Shown one piece after another: positions 33,810 to 42,906 of a DNA stretch of 64,000 bases (its first letter is position 1; every line of letters starts with the position of its first letter). The notes under the pieces were generated by a model. That model was not told the DNA's origin. It worked only from the letters and a program-made list of their open reading frames with translations, and searched no databases. Location of the stretch: assembly GCF_035917975.1 (NCBI RefSeq), contig NZ_CP109130.1:2108001-2172000 (forward strand). Direction: 5' to 3'. A program made the position numbers and the translations under genes. The stretch is from Streptosporangium sp. NBC_01756 (GTDB lineage: Bacteria; Actinomycetota; Actinomycetes; Streptosporangiales; Streptosporangiaceae).

Positions 33810-34575
33810 CTTCGAATACTGCCATGGCCCGCCTGAGCTGCCACATCAGCGCGTAGAGAAGCAGCAGGGCGCAACAGCCGGCCACCACTCCGGCGCCTAC
33901 CCTGGTGATCGTCTGGGCCCAGCCGACGGCCGGGAAGGCGACCGGCCAGACCGCCGCGCCCAGCGCGGTGCCGGCCAGGACCGCCAGGATCACGCCGCGC
34001 CGCACCCCGGCGGGGAGCGTCAGCCGCTCCGGCACCGCCGTCGGCTCCATCCGCGACAGCCCGTGCCAGGCCCACCAGGCGACGACGGCCAGGCCGACCA
34101 CCGTGGACAGATACTGCAGCAGGCGGAACACGGGGAGTGGGCCGACCGCCGGGGCGGCCAGCCACTCCCAGCCCCATATGCCCTGGCTGTAGTGGTGGGT
34201 GAAGGAGTCCCACAGCTTGTGGGTACAGGCGCCGACGATGCCGCCCGCGAGCACGGCGGGCAGCCGCCGCACCCCGTATCTCCCGGGCGCCAGCGAGGCG
34301 ACCCTGCCTGCCAGCGCGGGAGGGAGCAGCGCGGTCAGCGGGTCGCGGAGCAGGCCGTGGAAGGCGGCGAGCAGGATGACGACGGCGAGCGGGGCGATCG
34401 TGAAGACGCCCCGCAGGGAGTGCCAGACCATGTAGTCCGGCAGAAAAGGCAGGAAGATCGCCAGGTCGGGCACCATCGAGCCCAGGGCGAGGGCCCAGGG
34501 GTCGAGCAGCCGTCGCATCCGCGCCGAGGAGACCAGCGGCAGCACCGCGGCGACATGACTGGGGGTGAACGGCAC
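33802..34575 (-). CDS. DUF4184-family membrane protein
   Basis: 257 residues with about six membrane helices. The N-terminus MPFTPSHVAAVLPL with an early His and the region GSMVPDLAIFLPFLPDY are characteristic of DUF4184. The motif THKLWDSFTHHYSQG places several His and Asp near one membrane face, resembling metal-dependent membrane hydrolases of the YfhO/LexA-binding type, but the function is not established. First gene of a two-gene unit with the TrmH-like methylase. Confidence 0.85.
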   Translation of the reverse strand: MPFTPSHVAAVLPLVSSARMRRLLDPWALALGSMVPDLAIFLPFLPDYMVWHSLRGVFTIAPLAVVILLAAFHGLLRDPLTALLPPALAGRVASLAPGRYGVRRLPAVLAGGIVGACTHKLWDSFTHHYSQGIWGWEWLAAPAVGPLPVFRLLQYLSTVVGLAVVAWWAWHGLSRMEPTAVPERLTLPAGVRRGVILAVLAGTALGAAVWPVAFPAVGWAQTITRVGAGVVAGCCALLLLYALMWQLRRAMAVFEGV

Positions 34576-34923
34576 GGACTCTCCCTTGTGGATCTACCGG
34601 TCTCTTTCCGGGAGACTACGTGGCGGCGGCTGCCGTCGAGCGCTTTCCCCTCCCCTCCTCACCACGTGGAGAGGCGGTCCGTCGCCGGGGTCGCGACGGC
34701 CGTACGGGACGGCCGGAAGGCGGGCGCGGGCGCTTCCGCCACCCCGGATCCGGCGTTCTCCACCGGAACACAGATGTTGCTTACCAACGCGTACAGTGAT
34801 CGTCGTACCAAAAGGAATGTTTTGCCACGGTAAGTCTTCCCAGTACAGTTCCCTGAACATTGCGGAGAACCTCCCTGTAAGGTGACCCGCTGGCTCCAGG
34901 ACATCGAGACCGAAGAGGGCATC
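34576..34923. other. Divergent intergenic region upstream of the vWA protein
   Basis: About 350 bp without a gene on either strand. It is less GC-rich near 34770-34880 and probably holds the promoter of the vWA protein. No strong palindrome or hairpin was identified. Confidence 0.4.
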
Positions 34924-36693
34924 GTGGGCGGACGTCACCGGACGGATGAACTCGACGACGGCTATGCCTCCTATCAGGAGACGCCCCGGCGGCGGCGCAA
35001 CGGACCGGGCACGGTGCTCGTCCCGCTGGCCGGTTCCGTCGCCCTCGCGGTACTGCTCGGTGTCGCCGCTTTTGTGATCATCAACCGGGATCGGGGATGC
35101 GCCGGGGACGAGGTCTCCCTCCGGGTCACCGCCTCTCCCGACATCCAGCCCGCGGTGTCGCAGATCGCCGATCGCTTCAACAAGGCCGGCCACGACACCG
35201 GCGGGGGGTGCGCCACCGTCACGGTGACCAAGGGCGCACCGGCGACCGTGGCCTCCGGGCTGGCCGCCGGCAAGGCCGGCGCGATGGACGTGTGGATCCC
35301 CGACTCGACCCTGTGGGTGGCCAATCTACGGGTCAAGCATCCCGAACTGCCCGCGCCCGGCGCGTCCGTGGCCCAGTCCCCCATCGTCATGGCAGCCTCC
35401 GGCTCGGTGATCCCGAACCTGCGGAAGAGCTTCGGCGCGGCCAGCTGGGACGGCATGATCAACGCCGCGAACGTGGCGAACGTCGAGGGTCCGGGCCGCA
35501 AGGTGCGCGTGCTGGCACTGGACCCCTCCTTCAACGCCGCGGGACTCGGCGCCCTCCTGGCCGCCGCCGGCACGGCCACGGCCTCGGGCGCCGGCCAGGA
35601 GCAACTGGTCGGCGCGCTCAAGGCGCTGTCCGGATCGACGGTCCGCGACCAGGACGCACTGCTGTCCAGCCTCGGCGTCAAAGGCAGCCGCGCCCCGCTC
35701 GGCATCGCCTCGGAGCAGGGCGTCTGGGCGTTCAACACCGTCAAGAAGCCGGAGGTGCCGGCCGTACCGCTCTATCCGGCCGAGGGCACCCTCAACCTCG
35801 ACTACCCGGTGGTGGTCACCGCCGAGGACGCCGCGGTCCGCAAGGCCGCCGAGGCGTTCCAGCGGGAGTTCGCCACCGACGCCGCCAGGAAGACGCTCCA
35901 CGACCAGGGCTTCCGCACTCCGGACGGCAAGGGCGGCAAGGCGGTCGCCGACTCCGGCGGCTTCCAGGCCAAGGCTCCCCGTGCGCTGAAGACCCCCGAC
36001 GCCAAGACCGTCGCGGGGATGGCGCAGTCCTGGTCCCGGCTCAACCTCGGCACCCGGCTGCTGGCGCTGCTGGACGTCTCCGGCACGATGGCCCTGCCGG
36101 TCCCCGGCACCGGATCGGACCGGATGCGGGTGATCTCCAGAATCGCCACCGAGGGCATGCGGCTGTTCCCGGCCAAGAGCGAGATCGGCGTGTGGGAGTA
36201 CTCCACCCACCTCACCGCCGACGGCACGGACTTCCGCAAGACCGTCCCCGTCGGCCCGCTGGCGGAGAGCGTCGGCGGCGTCCTCCGCAAGGACCTGCTG
36301 GCCCAGAAGTTCTCCGCCATCCGGGCCAAGCCCACCGGCGACACCGGCCTGAACGACACGCTCAAGGCGGCCTACGGGCAGATGACCAAGGAGTACCAGG
36401 GCGACAAGATCAACACGGTGCTGGTCCTCACCGACGGAGCCGGCAACGACGACCCGGACGGCGGCGTCTCCGACGCGGAGATCCTGCGGTACCTGAAGAA
36501 GACCTACAACCCGGAGAAGCCGGTCAGCATCCTGCTCATCGCCTTCGGCCCCGAGGCCGTGAAGGGCAGGAAGCAGATGGACGCGCTGGCCAAGGCGACC
36601 GGCGGAGAGGCGTTCATCGCCACCGACATCCTTCAGGTCCGCAAGTTCTTCCTGAAGGGCATGGAGCGCCGCCTCTGCACGCCCAACTGCTGA
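34924..36693 (+). CDS. Membrane-anchored substrate-binding / von Willebrand A fusion protein
   Basis: 589 residues from GTG 34924 (GAAGAGGG upstream); a GTG at 34882 would add 14. The Arg-rich cytosolic N-terminus leads to one membrane helix (about 35-55, VALAVLLGVAAFVIINRD). An extracellular type 2 periplasmic-binding domain follows (SLRVTASPDIQPAVSQIADR, with DVWIPDSTLWV), then a vWA domain with MIDAS sequence LLDVSGTMALP and VLVLTDGAGNDDP. Such fusions are widespread in actinomycetes but unexplained. A C-terminal CTPNC gives two Cys that may form a disulfide. Confidence 0.85.
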   Translation: MGGRHRTDELDDGYASYQETPRRRRNGPGTVLVPLAGSVALAVLLGVAAFVIINRDRGCAGDEVSLRVTASPDIQPAVSQIADRFNKAGHDTGGGCATVTVTKGAPATVASGLAAGKAGAMDVWIPDSTLWVANLRVKHPELPAPGASVAQSPIVMAASGSVIPNLRKSFGAASWDGMINAANVANVEGPGRKVRVLALDPSFNAAGLGALLAAAGTATASGAGQEQLVGALKALSGSTVRDQDALLSSLGVKGSRAPLGIASEQGVWAFNTVKKPEVPAVPLYPAEGTLNLDYPVVVTAEDAAVRKAAEAFQREFATDAARKTLHDQGFRTPDGKGGKAVADSGGFQAKAPRALKTPDAKTVAGMAQSWSRLNLGTRLLALLDVSGTMALPVPGTGSDRMRVISRIATEGMRLFPAKSEIGVWEYSTHLTADGTDFRKTVPVGPLAESVGGVLRKDLLAQKFSAIRAKPTGDTGLNDTLKAAYGQMTKEYQGDKINTVLVLTDGAGNDDPDGGVSDAEILRYLKKTYNPEKPVSILLIAFGPEAVKGRKQMDALAKATGGEAFIATDILQVRKFFLKGMERRLCTPNC

Positions 36694-36694
36694 T

Positions 36695-36724
36695 CGCCGG
36701 CCGTTCCGCACCGTACGGCCGGCG
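36695..36724 (+). terminator. 10-bp hairpin after the vWA gene
   Basis: CGCCGGCCGT (36695-36704) and ACGGCCGGCG (36715-36724) enclose 10 nt, starting 2 bp after the stop. Confidence 0.6.
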
Positions 36725-36880
36725 CCCCACAGGCCCCAGCCGTTTCATTCTTACCAGTTAATACCCGTCCGGCATGGTACCGACCGGTTAGGACAACCCG
36801 TCCCGGCCAGGTGGCGTCCTACGTGTGTGGGGTCTCGGGCATGGCCCGTGAACGCGCTTGTCCTGCGGGGAGGAATGTCC

Positions 36881-38485
36881 GTGCCCGGATGGCCGGCCGT
36901 CGGCCGAACCGACGACCAACAACTCCTGGAGGCGCTCCGGCGTACCGACGCCGCGGCGCCCGCGAGCCTCTACGACTCCTATGCCGAACGTCTCAACGAC
37001 TACGCCTACGCACTGCTGGGGGACCGGGACGGCGCGGCCGAGGCCGTACACGACGCCCTGGTCACCGCGCACGGATGCGTCGACCGGCTACCCGAGCCGG
37101 CCCGGCTGCGCCCCTGGCTGTACGCGCTCATCCGCTCCCGGTGCGCGGCCGGGACGCCGGGGTCACGGGGACCGCGGGGTCCGGCGGCCGCACCGGACTC
37201 CGGCGACTACGACACCCCCGAGGAGCGCGAGCTGGCCGCGCTGGTGCACGAGACGCTGGCGGAGCTGAGCGGGCCGGAGCGCGAGGTGCTGGAGCTGTCG
37301 CTCCGGCACGACCTCGGCACCGGTGAGGCCGGCGCGGTGCTCGGGCTGACCTCGCGCCAGGCCACGACGCGGCTCGGCCACGCCCGCGAACACCTGGAGA
37401 ACTCGGCCGCCGCCGTGATCCTGGCCAAGGTCGGCCGGGCGCACTGCCCCGACCTGTCGGCGATGGTCGACTCGTGGGAGGGCCCGCTCACCACGATCCT
37501 GCGCAGGCGGCTCTCCGGCCACATCAGCCGCTGCGAGGTCTGCCTCGAACGGCGGAAGCACCATGTGTCGGCCGACCGGCTGCTCGCCATGGTGCCCATG
37601 GCCTTCCCCCCGCTCTCCCTGCGCCGCCGGGTCATCGAGACCTGCGTGAACCCCGGCCGGGCCGGGGAACGCGCCGCCATCGTCGAGGCGGGTGGCCGCT
37701 TCGACCGGACCGGGTTCCCCACCGCGGCCGACCGGCGCGGGAGGGGACGCCGGGCGGGCTCACCGCCGCGACGGCGCAGACCCTCCCGGCGGACGGCTCC
37801 GGTGATCGCGGTCGTCGCGTGCGTGCTGGCGGCCGTCGGGGCCATGGCCGTGATCACCGGTAGGGACGCGGGCGGCGGACAGGTGACGCGGGCCGAGGCC
37901 GCACCGGACCGGGAGCCCGCGTTGATCACCCTGGAGCCCGGGCCGGAGCCCTCGCCGCCGGACCCGGAGCCGTCTCCGACGGCGACCCCGGCCGGCGAGA
38001 GGAAGAAGGAGGCCGGGAAGACCGGGTCCCCCGCCCCGGCCCGATCGACGCCGGCCCGGCGGCCGGTGCCCACCCGGCCGCGCGCCACCCGTGCCCCGGC
38101 CCCTCCGCCGCCGGTCGGGCGGCTGGCCGTCTCGTGCCCCACCGACATCGGAGAGGGGGCGGGCACGATCCGGCTCTCCGCGCGCAACGCAGCGGTCTCC
38201 TGGTCGGCGACCACCTCGGGTGGCCTGAACGTCCACCCTCAGCACGGGCGGCTCAAGGCCGGCGCCAGTGGCGTGATCTGGGTCACCGCCGCCGACCCCG
38301 GAGAGAGCGGGAGCGGGCGGGTGGCCTTCAAGTCCGTCGGAGGCAACTCCAGTTGCGCGATCTCCTGGGAGACCGCCGAGCCCGAGGTCACGGACCCACC
38401 GGAGGACCCGCCTCCGCTGCCGACGTCGTCGCCGTCGCCGTCCATCGCCTCGACCGAACCCGATGCGGAGCCGGAGACGACTTGA
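36881..38485 (+). CDS. ECF-type sigma factor fused to zinc-finger-like, transmembrane and extracytoplasmic segments
   Basis: 534 residues from GTG 36881, set by GGGGAGGA ending 7 nt upstream (ATG 36875 would be too close to it). Sigma region 2 is LYDSYAERLNDYAYALLGDR and region 4 is LSGPEREVLELSLRHDLGTG through TSRQATTRLGHAREHL. A zf-HC2-like piece with H214...C218..C221 (HISRCEVCLERRK) follows, then a membrane helix near 306-326 (VIAVVACVLAAVGAMAVITG), a Pro/Thr-rich linker, an Ig-like domain (GRLAVSCPTDIGEGAGTIRL) and an acidic Pro-rich end. Sigma and its putative anti-sigma are thus one membrane protein. It precedes the polysaccharide cluster by 157 bp. Confidence 0.88.
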   Translation: MPGWPAVGRTDDQQLLEALRRTDAAAPASLYDSYAERLNDYAYALLGDRDGAAEAVHDALVTAHGCVDRLPEPARLRPWLYALIRSRCAAGTPGSRGPRGPAAAPDSGDYDTPEERELAALVHETLAELSGPEREVLELSLRHDLGTGEAGAVLGLTSRQATTRLGHAREHLENSAAAVILAKVGRAHCPDLSAMVDSWEGPLTTILRRRLSGHISRCEVCLERRKHHVSADRLLAMVPMAFPPLSLRRRVIETCVNPGRAGERAAIVEAGGRFDRTGFPTAADRRGRGRRAGSPPRRRRPSRRTAPVIAVVACVLAAVGAMAVITGRDAGGGQVTRAEAAPDREPALITLEPGPEPSPPDPEPSPTATPAGERKKEAGKTGSPAPARSTPARRPVPTRPRATRAPAPPPPVGRLAVSCPTDIGEGAGTIRLSARNAAVSWSATTSGGLNVHPQHGRLKAGASGVIWVTAADPGESGSGRVAFKSVGGNSSCAISWETAEPEVTDPPEDPPPLPTSSPSPSIASTEPDAEPETT

Positions 38486-38642
38486 TTTTTTGACTTGCCG
38501 TTGAAAACGGCATTACCTATCTTTGCCAACCGGTAAACCATCGGCTGATCTCATGCGTCGGCATTGACGTGCGTGCGGAGCGGTTGTTCACATGAAGTGT
38601 GATCAGCCGCTTGATCACCAGCCAGAGACCGGGAGCCGGGAG
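38486..38642. promoter_or_regulatory. AT-rich region in front of the polysaccharide cluster
   Basis: The stretch 38483-38530 is unusually AT-rich for this genome and contains a short hairpin (TGCCGTT-GAA-AACGGCA, 38496-38512). It is the likely site for termination of the sigma gene and for a promoter of the cluster. Confidence 0.45.
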
Positions 38643-39008
38643 ATGTCAGTCAACCGCGGGGGGTTGAGATGGATGTTCGCCCTCGCATGCGCGGCGGGGG
38701 CCGCGCTCGCCCTCGCCGACGTCGAGACACCATTAAGAATGATCTTGACCCCGCTGTATCTTCTCGCGGTTCCCGGGGTCGCCGCAGGGGGACTGTTGCG
38801 TGATCGTGACCCTCTTACTGCAATATCAGTAGGGGTGGCGACAAGTCTTCTGGCAAACGTTCTCCTTGCCACCGCGATGCTCATTTTCGGCGCATGGTCG
38901 CCTCGGGCCGGAGTGGTGACCATCGCGGTGCTCGGCGGCTTCATATATGTCCTGGGCCTGCTGTACCGGGGGAACGGAAGCCTGCTGGCCGGACAGGGGG
39001 GCGGTTGA
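38643..39008 (+). CDS. Small polytopic membrane protein at the start of the polysaccharide cluster
   Basis: 121 residues from ATG 38643 (ATG 38592 is an alternative). Four membrane helices are predicted: FALACAAGAALALAD, ILTPLYLLAVPGVAAGG, TSLLANVLLATAMLIFG and VVTIAVLGGFIYVLGLL. The pattern of a LAVPG turn, an Arg/Asp-rich loop and an AISVGVATSL helix recurs in the last gene of the cluster (52962). No enzyme motif. The stop overlaps the next start (TTGA). Confidence 0.7.
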   Translation: MSVNRGGLRWMFALACAAGAALALADVETPLRMILTPLYLLAVPGVAAGGLLRDRDPLTAISVGVATSLLANVLLATAMLIFGAWSPRAGVVTIAVLGGFIYVLGLLYRGNGSLLAGQGGG

Positions 39009-40129
39009 GGGTGAAGATCGGCATTGTGCGCCCACGAGATCTCGGCGAGTCCGAGGTCTTCCGATGGCGTGAGATCCAGAAAGCCTCTCCCAGCCTCGAC
39101 AACCCCTTCCTGTCCGTGGACTTCACCCTGGCCATGGGAAGGCTGCGCGACTACGTCAGGGTGGCGGTGATCGAGGACGGCGGCGAGATCGTGGGGTTCT
39201 TCCCCTACGAACGGCACGGCTTCGGCATCGGCAAGCCCCTGGGCGGATTCCTCACCACCTGCCACGGGTTGATCTCGGTACCCGAGCTGAAGATCGACCC
39301 ACGCGACCTGCTCCGGGCCTGCAGGTTGTCGGCCATCGACTTCGACCACCTCGTCGCGGGCCAGCCCACGTTCGCACCGTACGAGACAGACGTCCGGCCG
39401 GCGCCCCTCATGGACCTCAGCGGCGGGTTCGACGCCTACCTCGAACAGGTGCGCGCCGCCTCGGCGAAGAACTACAAGACCGTCCGCTACAAGGAGCGCA
39501 AACTCGGCCGCGAGCAGGGCGAGATCCGCTTCGCGTGGGACTCGCCGGACATCGGGGCACTGCGCACGCTCCTGGACTGGAAGTCCGACCAGTACCAGCG
39601 GACCGGGCGGGTCGACCGCTTCGCCCAACCGTGGATCGTACGGCTCGTCGAGGAGATGCACTCCCACCGGTCCGACGACTTCGCCGGCGTGCTCACCATG
39701 GTCTACGCCGGAGACACCCCCGTCGCCGGGCACTTCGGGCTCCGTACGGCACACACCCTGGTGGGCTGGTTCCCCGCCTACGACCCGGCCTTCGCCCGCT
39801 ACTCCCCCGGGATCATGCACCACCTGCATATGGCCGAACACGCCGCGAACGCGGGGCTGCACCAGGTGGACATGGGCAAGGGGGGCCGGGAATACAAGGA
39901 GTGGCTCAAAACCGGCGCCCTGATGGTCGCCGAGGCCCGCGTCGCGCGGCCGTCCCCGGTGGCCGCCGCCCAGTGGCTGGGCCGGGTCCCGGTCAACAGG
40001 CTCCGCACCGCCGTAGTGGACAACCCCACCCTTTTCCGAGCCGCGGACCGGCTTCTCAAGGGTTACGGCAGGGCGAGATCGGCCATTCAGTCACGCTCCG
40101 GCTCCGAACAACCGTCGAAGACGCGGTAA
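39005..40129 (+). CDS. Acetyltransf_6 (GNAT/BioF2-like) protein, paralog 1
   Basis: 374 residues from TTG 39005. The TTG is chosen because it gives MRVKIGIVRP, matching the N-terminus MRVDVIRP of the paralog at 45989, and it overlaps the previous stop (TTGA). Landmarks are WREIQKASPSLDNPFLS, the YKERKLGR motif, DWKSDQYQRTGRVDRFAQPW and VAGHFGLRTAHTLVGWFPAY, typical of PF13480 proteins found in polysaccharide clusters (CelD/FemAB-like fold). It probably acylates a sugar or aminosugar of the polymer; donor and acceptor unknown. Confidence 0.85.
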   Translation: MRVKIGIVRPRDLGESEVFRWREIQKASPSLDNPFLSVDFTLAMGRLRDYVRVAVIEDGGEIVGFFPYERHGFGIGKPLGGFLTTCHGLISVPELKIDPRDLLRACRLSAIDFDHLVAGQPTFAPYETDVRPAPLMDLSGGFDAYLEQVRAASAKNYKTVRYKERKLGREQGEIRFAWDSPDIGALRTLLDWKSDQYQRTGRVDRFAQPWIVRLVEEMHSHRSDDFAGVLTMVYAGDTPVAGHFGLRTAHTLVGWFPAYDPAFARYSPGIMHHLHMAEHAANAGLHQVDMGKGGREYKEWLKTGALMVAEARVARPSPVAAAQWLGRVPVNRLRTAVVDNPTLFRAADRLLKGYGRARSAIQSRSGSEQPSKTR

Positions 40130-40310
40130 CCGCATCCCTCTCCGCACGACCGTTCTCCCTCAGGCCACGTCCCCGCAGACCATGTCCCTCAGACCGTGTT
40201 CCCGACAGCCCATCCAGTCCCCGACGCAAGGCATTCCTCGATCACAGTCGCGCCGTTCTCCTCGCACCCGAGAGCACGCGCACGGAAGGACCAAAGGAAT
40301 ATCCGCCATC

Positions 40311-41141
40311 ATGAATCCCGAGACCGTCAGGCAGAACGGTAAGCAGCTCGGCGTGTTGCGCTCCATGCCGCCGATCGAGCGGTTCACACCGCTCACCCCT
40401 CACATGGCCATTTCCCCGACCGTCAGCGTCGTCGTGCCCGCGATGAACGAGGCGGAGAACCTCCCGCACGTCTTCGCCACCCTCCCGCAGTGGATCGACG
40501 AGATCGTGCTCGTCGACGGCAACTCGGTGGACGACACCGTTGCCGTCGCCAAGCGGCTGCGGCCCAACGTACGGATCGTCACCCAGCGCGGCAAGGGCAA
40601 GGGCGACGCGCTGTCCGCCGGTTTCGCCGCGTGCACCGGCGACATCATCGTGATGATCGACGCCGACGGCTCCACCGACGGCCGTGAGATCATCCAGTTC
40701 GTGGGCGCCCTGGTCACCGGGGCGGACTTCGTCAAGGGGTCCCGCTACGCCGCCGGCGGGGGCAGCGACGACCTGACCTTCAGCCGCCGGGCCGGCAACA
40801 AGGTCCTCACCACCCTGGTGAACATGATCTACGGCACCCGCTACAGCGACCTGTGTTACGGCTACAACGCCTTCTGGGCCCGGCACCTGGAGGTGCTCGA
40901 TCTCGACTGCGAGGGTTTCGAAGTCGAGACGCTGATGAACATCCGCGCCGCCAAGGCCGGGCTCCGCGTGCACGAGGTGCCCAGCCACGAACGGTGCCGG
41001 ATTCACGGTGAGAGCAACCTGCGCGCGGTCCGTGACGGCCTGCGCGTGCTACGGACCATCATCCGCGAGCGGCGTCAGCGGCCGGTCGCGCTCACACCCG
41101 AGCCGGCGGCCACTCCGGCGGCGGATCAGGGCGCGGCGTAA
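40311..41141 (+). CDS. GT2 glycosyltransferase, DPM/dolichyl-phosphate-sugar type
   Basis: 276 residues from ATG 40311 (AAAGGA 12 nt upstream). The GT-A fold starts TVSVVVPAMNEAENLPHVFA; acidic motifs are EIVLVDGNSVDDT and IIVMIDADGSTDG (DxD), and the acceptor region is LCYGYNAFWARH. This is the DPM1/GtrB-like subgroup that charges a polyprenyl phosphate with a sugar. A C-terminal membrane segment is missing, so it is peripheral. The 181 bp upstream hold no gene. Confidence 0.88.
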   Translation: MNPETVRQNGKQLGVLRSMPPIERFTPLTPHMAISPTVSVVVPAMNEAENLPHVFATLPQWIDEIVLVDGNSVDDTVAVAKRLRPNVRIVTQRGKGKGDALSAGFAACTGDIIVMIDADGSTDGREIIQFVGALVTGADFVKGSRYAAGGGSDDLTFSRRAGNKVLTTLVNMIYGTRYSDLCYGYNAFWARHLEVLDLDCEGFEVETLMNIRAAKAGLRVHEVPSHERCRIHGESNLRAVRDGLRVLRTIIRERRQRPVALTPEPAATPAADQGAA

Positions 41142-41143
41142 CC

Positions 41144-42085
41144 ATGAAGAGCAGTGTCGTCATATGCGTCTACACCGAGGAACGCTGGGAGGACATCCGG
41201 GCGGCCGTCGAATCGGTCGAGAACCAGCGGCGCAGGCCGTACGAGATCATTCTGGTCGTCGACTACAACACGGACCTGCACCTGAGGCTCAAGCAGGAGT
41301 ATCCCGGCGTCACCGTGGTGGAGAACACGAACGAGAAGGGGCTGTCCGGCGGCAAGAACACCGGTGCGGCGACCGCCTCGGGCGACATCGTCGCCTACCT
41401 CGACGACGACGCGGTGGCCGAGCCTGGCTGGCTGGAGGCTTTGGAGGAGGGTTTCCAGGACCCGACCATCGTGGGGGTGGGCGGGCAGACCAGGCCGCTG
41501 TGGGCCACGGGGCGACGTCCCCGCTGGTTCCCGCACGAGTTCGACTGGACCGTGGGGTGCACCTATCGGGGCATGCCCACGGTCCGGACGCCGATCCGCA
41601 ACGTCATGGGCGGCAACGCCGCCTTCCGCAGGGAGGCCGTCGGCGCCGTCGGCGGCTTCCACACCGGGATAGGCCGAAGCGTCCAGGGACGCAAGAGCCG
41701 CCCGCTCGGCTGTGAGGAGACGGAGTTCTGCATCCGGCTGTCCCAGAGCCGGCCCGGCGCGGTGATGCTGTTCGAGCCGGACGCGGTGATCGGGCACAAG
41801 GTCTCCGCACAGCGGGCGGGATTCGCCTACTTCAGGTCACGGTGCTATGCCGAGGGCCTGTCCAAGGCCCTGGTCGCGTCGAGCGTCGGCACCGACGACG
41901 GCCTGTCGAGCGAACGGGCCTACGCGATGAAGGCCCTGCCGCTGGGGGCGCTGCGCGGTGTCGGCGAGGCACTGCGCGGCGACCTCCCCGGGCTCGGCCG
42001 CGCCGCCGCCATCGTGATCGGCCTGGCCTGGACCACCTGGGGTTACCTGGTCGGTACGGCACGTCTGAAGCTGGGGCGATCATGA
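41144..42085 (+). CDS. GT2 glycosyltransferase
   Basis: 313 residues, starting MKSSVVICVYTEERWEDIRA. Active-site features are the DxD-like AYLDDDAVAEPGWLEAL and GCEETEFCIRLSQSRPG, which carries the catalytic-base acid. The central region ATGRRPRWFPHEFDWTVGCT is also present, in altered form, in the fused protein at 49720. A hydrophobic C-terminal segment (AAAIVIGLAWTTWGYLVG) may anchor it to the membrane. Overlaps the deacetylase gene by ATGA. Confidence 0.9.
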   Translation: MKSSVVICVYTEERWEDIRAAVESVENQRRRPYEIILVVDYNTDLHLRLKQEYPGVTVVENTNEKGLSGGKNTGAATASGDIVAYLDDDAVAEPGWLEALEEGFQDPTIVGVGGQTRPLWATGRRPRWFPHEFDWTVGCTYRGMPTVRTPIRNVMGGNAAFRREAVGAVGGFHTGIGRSVQGRKSRPLGCEETEFCIRLSQSRPGAVMLFEPDAVIGHKVSAQRAGFAYFRSRCYAEGLSKALVASSVGTDDGLSSERAYAMKALPLGALRGVGEALRGDLPGLGRAAAIVIGLAWTTWGYLVGTARLKLGRS

Positions 42086-42906
42086 TCCGTGTCCCCATCC
42101 TGATGTACCACTCGGTGAGCGACCACCCGAACGACGAGACGCGCCCGCTCGCGGTCTCGCCGGGACGGTTCGCCGACCAACTGGGCATGCTCCGCGACCG
42201 GGGTTTCACCCCGATGACCCTGTCCGACCTGGTCGCGGGGATGCACCGGACCTCGGCGATGCCCGACAGACCGGTGGCCATCACCTTCGACGACGGGTAC
42301 GCCGACTTCCACACCGAGGCACTGCCCGTCCTGGAGCGGTTCGGCTATCCGGCGACGGTCTTCGTGACCAGCGGCTGGGTGCAGGACTCCGGCCCCGCCG
42401 AGGCCGGACGACGACTGGCTCCCATGCTGACCTGGAGCCAGGTGCGCGAGGCGGTCTCCTGCGGGGTGGAGATCGGCGGTCACAGCCACAGCCACCCGCA
42501 GCTCGACCAGCTCCCGGGCAGAGAGCTCCGCAACGAACTGCGCACCAACAAGGCCATGCTCGAAGACCGGATCGGCCGTCCGGTGGCCACCATGGCCTAT
42601 CCCTACGGCTACTCCAGCGCGCGGGTCCGCCGGGAGGTGCGCAAGGCGGGCTACTGGACCGCGTGCGCGGTGGCCAACGACACCGTCCGCGAGGACGACG
42701 AGATGCTCGCGCTGCCCCGGCTGACCGTTACCGAGCAGACCTCGACGGCCAAGTTCAGCAAGGCCATCGACGGGCAAAGTCTCTCTATGATCTACCTGAA
42801 GGAACGGGCCCTGACCAAGGGATACGCGGTCGTACGGCGGACCCGTTACGGACTGCGGCGAATCTCTTCAAAGTACACATCTGGGCAGGCCTCGGGCAGT
42901 GACTGA
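42082..42906 (+). CDS. NodB-type polysaccharide deacetylase
   Basis: 274 residues, no signal peptide. It begins IRVPILMYHSVSDHPNDE. The NodB motifs are AITFDDGYADF (catalytic Asp pair), EIGGHSHSHPQLDQL (metal His pair) and AYPYGYSS. It should remove N-acetyl groups from an aminosugar, here in the cytoplasm or at the inner membrane face on a lipid-linked intermediate. Overlaps both neighbours, so it belongs to the operon. Confidence 0.92.
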   Translation: MIRVPILMYHSVSDHPNDETRPLAVSPGRFADQLGMLRDRGFTPMTLSDLVAGMHRTSAMPDRPVAITFDDGYADFHTEALPVLERFGYPATVFVTSGWVQDSGPAEAGRRLAPMLTWSQVREAVSCGVEIGGHSHSHPQLDQLPGRELRNELRTNKAMLEDRIGRPVATMAYPYGYSSARVRREVRKAGYWTACAVANDTVREDDEMLALPRLTVTEQTSTAKFSKAIDGQSLSMIYLKERALTKGYAVVRRTRYGLRRISSKYTSGQASGSD

